The notes beneath the pieces are model-generated. The model was not told the DNA's origin and did not search any database. It worked only from the letters and a program-made list of their open reading frames with translations. Below are positions 29,987-30,054 of a stretch of DNA of 30,054 nt, one piece after another. The DNA comes from Mikrocytos mackini. Lineage: Eukaryota; Endomyxa; Ascetosporea; Mikrocytida; Mikrocytiidae. Position numbers and translations under genes: made by a program. The stretch lies in NCBI GenBank assembly GCA_030180075.1, contig JASNJN010000480.1, forward strand, positions 1 through 30,054, in the 5' to 3' direction. Within the stretch, counting starts at the first letter, position 1; every line of letters begins with the position of its first letter.

Positions 29987-30054
29987 ATGACGATATATGG
30001 TTTTGGCTAAAATCTCATTAAAGTTAGGCAATTCATATATTTTATTTTATTTGA
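29987..30054. other. Right edge of the window
   Basis: 68 bp of AT-rich sequence with no recognised continuation of the SAP-like ORF. Confidence 0.3.

Noticed and set aside
1-30054. tRNA, rRNA or spliceosomal-type introns
   Set aside because: I looked for tRNA T-loop words, rRNA-like blocks and GTAAGT-type introns and found none I could support by eye.

Overview
The window looks like a draft-assembly piece of a very AT-rich, intron-poor, compact eukaryotic genome burdened with transposons. The best fit is a microsporidian of the larger, transposon-rich kind (Hamiltosporidium-like). This is an inference from gene style: intronless genes, head-to-head gene pairs with tiny gaps, A/T-palindromic signals in front of start codons, Asn-rich inserts, and the mix of Merlin/IS1595-like, Mutator-like, R2-like LINE, Ty3/gypsy and hAT-like elements. 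Ambiguous bases at 17997 and 29199-29200 show draft quality, so some frameshifts could be sequencing errors. Layout: 1-2733 is transposon territory. It holds a GC-rich island (about 360-610), a 397-bp non-autonomous element with 19-bp repeats and a perfect 9-bp target duplication (769-1165), and a Merlin/IS1595-family transposase with all three DDE residues but one frameshift (1799-2733). 2734-4081 shows no gene. 4082-9530 is the core host cluster: an unrecognised helical protein, a small minus-strand gene, MCM2 of the replicative helicase, a protein phosphatase 1 inhibitor-2 (Glc8-like) homologue, and an 80-aa protein. Two of the gene pairs are head to head. 10517-14516 is a complete-length Mutator-like element: about 900-bp, nearly identical terminal inverted repeats around a transposase that carries one frameshift and one stop. 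15520-16267 is bounded by facing arrays of 19-bp repeats. 16268-18768 is a 3'-truncated R2-like LINE that runs straight into an opposite-strand, internal-only Ty3/gypsy fossil (to about 20280). 20568-21439 is a relic of a second Mutator-like family, keeping SWIM and PHD zinc fingers. 22042-27352 is a lineage-specific membrane-protein neighbourhood: two paralogous signal-anchor proteins whose 3' halves are almost identical over 423 bp, a decayed minus-strand gene between them, and a signal-peptide/C-terminal-anchor protein. 27663-28133 and 28941-29986 are two hAT-like non-autonomous elements; the second interrupts an ORF with a SAP-like motif. Working together: MCM2 (replication licensing) and the PP1 inhibitor (phosphatase control in the cell cycle) are housekeeping genes in an ordinary cluster and no joint operon is implied. 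The rest is mostly mobile DNA. The strongest leads are the gene-conversion tract between the membrane paralogues, the recurrence of 19-bp CCCACA-headed repeat arrays at the ends of two unrelated small elements, and the A/T-palindromic promoter-like motif, which also occurs as an orphan copy at 9769-9802.
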